From CAAGNP01 sp045644725 (lineage in GTDB: Bacteria; Bacteroidota; Bacteroidia; Bacteroidales; UBA932): a DNA stretch of 7,521 bases. The stretch covers positions 1-7,521 of the forward strand of contig JAZRHK010000003.1 in NCBI GenBank assembly GCA_045644725.1, given 5' to 3'. Position 1 is the stretch's first letter, and the number at the start of each line of letters is the position of its first letter. Of the stretch, positions 6,273-7,521 are shown in pieces. The notes beneath the pieces were generated by a model that had not been told where the DNA came from, did not search any database, and saw only the letters and a program-made list of their open reading frames with translations. The position numbers and the translations under genes are program-made.

Positions 6273-6301
6273 AGTATAACAGACACTATCAAAATTGTAA
6301 A
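6273..6301 (-). promoter_or_regulatory. Promoter of the 106-residue gene with operator in spacer
   Basis: On the minus strand TTTACA (6296-6301), a 17-bp spacer and TATACT (6273-6278) fit the sigma-A consensus well. CTATCAAA at 6286-6293 fills part of the spacer, so a protein bound there should block the polymerase. Confidence 0.82.
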
Positions 6302-6323
6302 GGAAGTCTATCAAACTTATAAA
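6295..6323 (+). promoter_or_regulatory. Divergent promoter of the candidate structured RNA
   Basis: TTGTAA (6295-6300), a 17-bp spacer and TATAAA (6318-6323) form a plausible plus-strand promoter back to back with the minus-strand one. Its spacer holds the second CTATCAAA (6308-6315). Transcription would begin near 6330, at the first stem of the candidate RNA. Confidence 0.6.
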
Positions 6324-6328
6324 AGTGA

Positions 6329-6500
6329 GGCCCGGTGGAGGGATCGGACGGGCCAGACAAAGAGCTGCTGGAGGCTGGATCCAGCAGGCGGAAGAGCTAA
6401 ACAAGAGGGCAGGCGTGGCGGCTTGCCTCAGCAAAGCGGACTTCAACCACGCTAAAAGAAGATGGCCCTCTATGTATATATCAAAAAAAGAGGGGGTAAA
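6329..6500 (+). ncRNA. Candidate structured small RNA
   Basis: This GC-rich stretch in an AT-rich gap has several perfect stems: 6329-6334 with 6349-6354, 6365-6372 with 6380-6387, and 6413-6418 with 6447-6452. Two alternative long-range pairings are possible for the 3' part (6350-6355 with 6463-6468, or 6466-6471 with 6489-6494). A plausible promoter lies just upstream. An open frame from GTG 6325 crosses it but has no ribosome site and starts within the promoter. I match it to no known RNA family. The 3' end is uncertain, and a minus-strand transcript is also possible. Confidence 0.45.
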
Positions 6501-6510
6501 ATTACACCCC
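6483..6510 (-). terminator. Weak terminator-like hairpin, minus strand
   Basis: On the minus strand a five-pair GGGGT/ACCCC stem (6506-6510 with 6493-6497) is followed shortly by seven Ts (plus-strand A-run 6483-6489). No minus-strand gene lies upstream, so it may stop antisense transcription from the 6610 region or be part of the candidate RNA. Confidence 0.35.
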
Positions 6511-6513
6511 AAT

Positions 6514-6542
6514 TTGAAAATTTTAAAAAAATTTGTTATATT
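6514..6542 (+). promoter_or_regulatory. Promoter of the 83-residue gene
   Basis: TTGAAA (6514-6519), a 17-bp spacer and TATATT (6537-6542) form a good promoter in a very AT-rich stretch. Just downstream a GTGTTT...AAACAC inverted repeat (about 6552-6572) may be an operator. Confidence 0.75.
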
Positions 6543-6609
6543 ATATATATAGTGTTTTTGAAAAAGAAACACCACAATATATAGTATCATTGAAAAGGAG
6601 AAAAAGATA

Positions 6610-6861
6610 ATGAACCAGAACATTGAATTTTTTGCTAAGTATGTTGCTAAGTGTGCCGGACTGGACGCAGATAAAATCGTGGTGCGGACTTATGATTTAG
6701 ACCGGGTTTATCTGAGCTATGATGGAACGGAATACACTATCAGAATGTGGAATATCTCCAATGCGGAAGTCAAGGATTATACTTTGTTTAGAATGGTTTC
6801 TGATGGAAGCGGCTATCACGGTGAGGAAGTCTATCGCGGGGAGCATTATTATATCTGTTGA
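6610..6861 (+). CDS. Unknown 83-residue protein
   Basis: A small soluble protein of unknown family, starting at ATG 6610 with AAGGAG nine bases upstream and ending in TGA. It contains D-A-D-K-I-V-V-R-T-Y-D-L-D-R-V-Y-L-S-Y-D-G-T-E-Y-T-I-R-M-W (residues 19-47), which looks like alternating beta strands, and ends with Y-H-G-E-E-V-Y-R-G-E-H-Y-Y-I-C. No helix-turn-helix or catalytic motif stands out. It has its own promoter and a strong ribosome site, so it is likely well expressed, and it sits alone between the candidate RNA and the presumed origin/leader region. A small plasmid regulator or host-interaction protein are both possible. It contains one Gln codon (CAG) and no TAG. Confidence 0.8.
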   Translation: MNQNIEFFAKYVAKCAGLDADKIVVRTYDLDRVYLSYDGTEYTIRMWNISNAEVKDYTLFRMVSDGSGYHGEEVYRGEHYYIC

Positions 6862-7110
6862 GGCCAGCCCCCGGGGGGTATATTTCGGGATAAAAAATAT
6901 TTTTGACCTGATACGGGTATAGGTGTGGCCTCAGCTCCCGCTAAGTGTTGTTTTGATTTCGGATCACGGGGACGGCTATATTTTTTTTCGGATCCACGCA
7001 GGACAAAAGTAATTCAACGGCAGCGAACAATTTTTATATATATCAGAGGGCAGGAGCGGCAGATCCTTTGTTTGTTGCCGTTGAATTGCTTTTCTCCTGC
7101 CCCTGATACT
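6859..7110. other. Noncoding region with nested and interleaved inverted repeats (candidate origin or leader)
   Basis: No gene is seen here. TGAGGCCA (6859-6866) is inverted at 6926-6933, with CCCCCGGGGG inside it (6868-6877). TTTCGGATC occurs at 6957-6965 and 6987-6994 in near-identical form. Two long inverted repeats then interleave: 7011-7022 with 7076-7087, and 7041-7056 with 7094-7108. The region directly precedes the MobC-like gene. An origin of transfer or replication, or a pseudoknotted RNA leader, would fit. Confidence 0.5.
7081..7109 (+). promoter_or_regulatory. Possible promoter of the TAG-containing operon
   Basis: TTGAAT (7081-7086) followed at 18 bp by GATACT (7105-7110) is a moderate sigma-A match. 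It overlaps the right arms of the interleaved inverted repeats, so structure or a bound protein could control it. The match is weaker than the other promoters here. Confidence 0.35.
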
Positions 7111-7135
7111 ACTTATAGAGAGGAATGGTAGAGAG

Positions 7136-7279
7136 TTGAGAGAGCTGAGAGATAAGGTTTTTTCCTTGCGTCTGACGGCCTCAGAGTATAAGACGCTGAA
7201 AGAAAAGGCTGACAAATAGAATTTATCTATTGGAGCCTATATCAGAAAAATGGTATTGGAGGTTTAGACCTATGAATGA
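7136..7279 (+). CDS. MobC-like / ribbon-helix-helix small protein, UAG read as sense
   Basis: I read a 47-residue protein from a TTG start. It matches the core of MobC-type relaxosome and ribbon-helix-helix accessory proteins: a strand ending S-L-R-L-T, a helix with S-E-Y-K-T-L-K-E-K-A, then S-I-G-A-Y-I-R-K-M at the C-terminal helix. Such proteins bind an origin of transfer or act as plasmid repressors. Two codons are TAG (28, 7217-7219; 44, 7265-7267); the first falls in the inter-helix turn, where Gln fits. The gene ends in TGA and overlaps the next start (7272) by 8 bp, so the two are probably translationally coupled. TTG is the only usual start after the in-frame TGA at 7082; GAGAGG at 7118-7123 may be the ribosome site, 12 nt away. 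No relaxase is encoded, so mobilization is inferred from the family only. Confidence 0.72.
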
Positions 7280-7514
7280 TTATCAGATCTATTGTATGAC
7301 CCATCCGACAAACGATCCGGCAGAGCTGACGCAGCGGTTATTTGAATAGCATCGTATGATGAGAGACAAGTGGAACAAGGAACGGGATCGGGAGCAGATG
7401 AAGCAGGAGATTATAGCCGAGGTTCTGAAACAGATCCGCGTTGAAGTAAATAACGAGGCTTCACCGGCAATCAAGGAAATAAAGAAAGACATTGAAAACT
7501 TGTTCTCAAAGTGA
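7272..7514 (+). CDS. Small charged helical protein, UAG read as sense
   Basis: This 80-residue protein runs from ATG to TGA with one internal TAG at codon 26 (7347-7349), in the context F-E-X-H-R-M-M. The C-terminal two thirds is rich in Lys, Glu, Arg and Ile with no Gly, and its single Pro sits late, as expected for long helices or a coiled coil (residues about 26-78). I do not recognise a named family. Its start lies inside the end of the MobC-like gene, and the winged-helix gene follows about 50 bp later, so it is likely the second gene of one operon. Proteins of this kind next to MobC often act as relaxosome or partition accessories; that is inference. The frame stays open across TAG with normal codon use on both sides, which argues against decay. 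Confidence 0.75.
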
Positions 7515-7521
7515 GAAATAA
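7413..7521. repeat. Terminal direct repeat, right copy (circular overlap)
   Basis: Identical to bases 1-109. It holds the 3' end of the 80-residue protein gene that starts at 7272, so bases 1-102 are the same coding sequence seen a second time and not a second gene. Confidence 0.95.

Noticed and set aside
6325..6552. 75-codon open frame from GTG 6325
   Set aside because: It begins just downstream of a -10 box with no ribosome site, has low-complexity composition, and coincides with paired RNA-like stems.

Overview
The window looks like one complete small circular plasmid plus a repeated end. Its first 109 bases are identical to its last 109, so the natural molecule should be a circle of 7,412 bp. 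Mid-range GC, Shine-Dalgarno sites of the AGGAGG type, consensus sigma-A promoters and the protein families (a primase-type Rep, a clostridial-type serine recombinase, a ComEC-like metallo-hydrolase with an Ada-type zinc tail) suggest a Gram-positive anaerobe of the Clostridia, probably from a gut or similar community. That host assignment is inference. No resistance gene, relaxase, tRNA or IS element was seen.

Layout on the circle. (1) Plus-strand block crossing the window ends, 7136 to 1172: a small MobC/ribbon-helix-helix protein, an 80-residue charged helical protein, a winged-helix-like plasmid protein and a PD-(D/E)XK-like nuclease-fold protein. These four genes contain nine in-frame TAG codons, no internal TAA or TGA, and all end in TGA. 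(2) A consensus promoter (1169-1197) and structured leader drive the primase-type Rep (1315-2727). (3) A convergent minus-strand HTH plus coiled-coil protein (2724-3263). (4) A minus-strand serine recombinase (3381-4100) with its own terminator and a promoter embedded in repeated TTTGATAG motifs. (5) A minus-strand pair of exported proteins (4226-5785), both ending in the same four-ligand zinc-binding module; one is a metallo-beta-lactamase-fold hydrolase. (6) A minus-strand 106-residue protein of unknown function (5891-6211), divergent from a candidate structured RNA (6329 to about 6500). (7) An 83-residue unknown protein (6610-6861), then about 270 bp with interleaved inverted repeats that may be an origin, oriT or leader.

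The most unusual point is the code. The four genes of region 1 make sense only if UAG is read as an amino acid, most simply Gln. In those genes TAG is 9 of 25 putative Gln positions; in the other seven proteins it is 0 of 57. Rep alone ends in TAG, and reading through it adds seven residues before a TGA. This could be a plasmid whose accessory block is translated only where UAG is decoded (a recoded host, or a cell in which a suppressor tRNA is made), or a recently joined block from a recoded genome. A second system is seven copies of TTTGATAG/CTATCAAA, all intergenic, sitting in or around the promoters of the recombinase, of the 106-residue protein and of the candidate RNA. This looks like a shared operator or recombination-site network.
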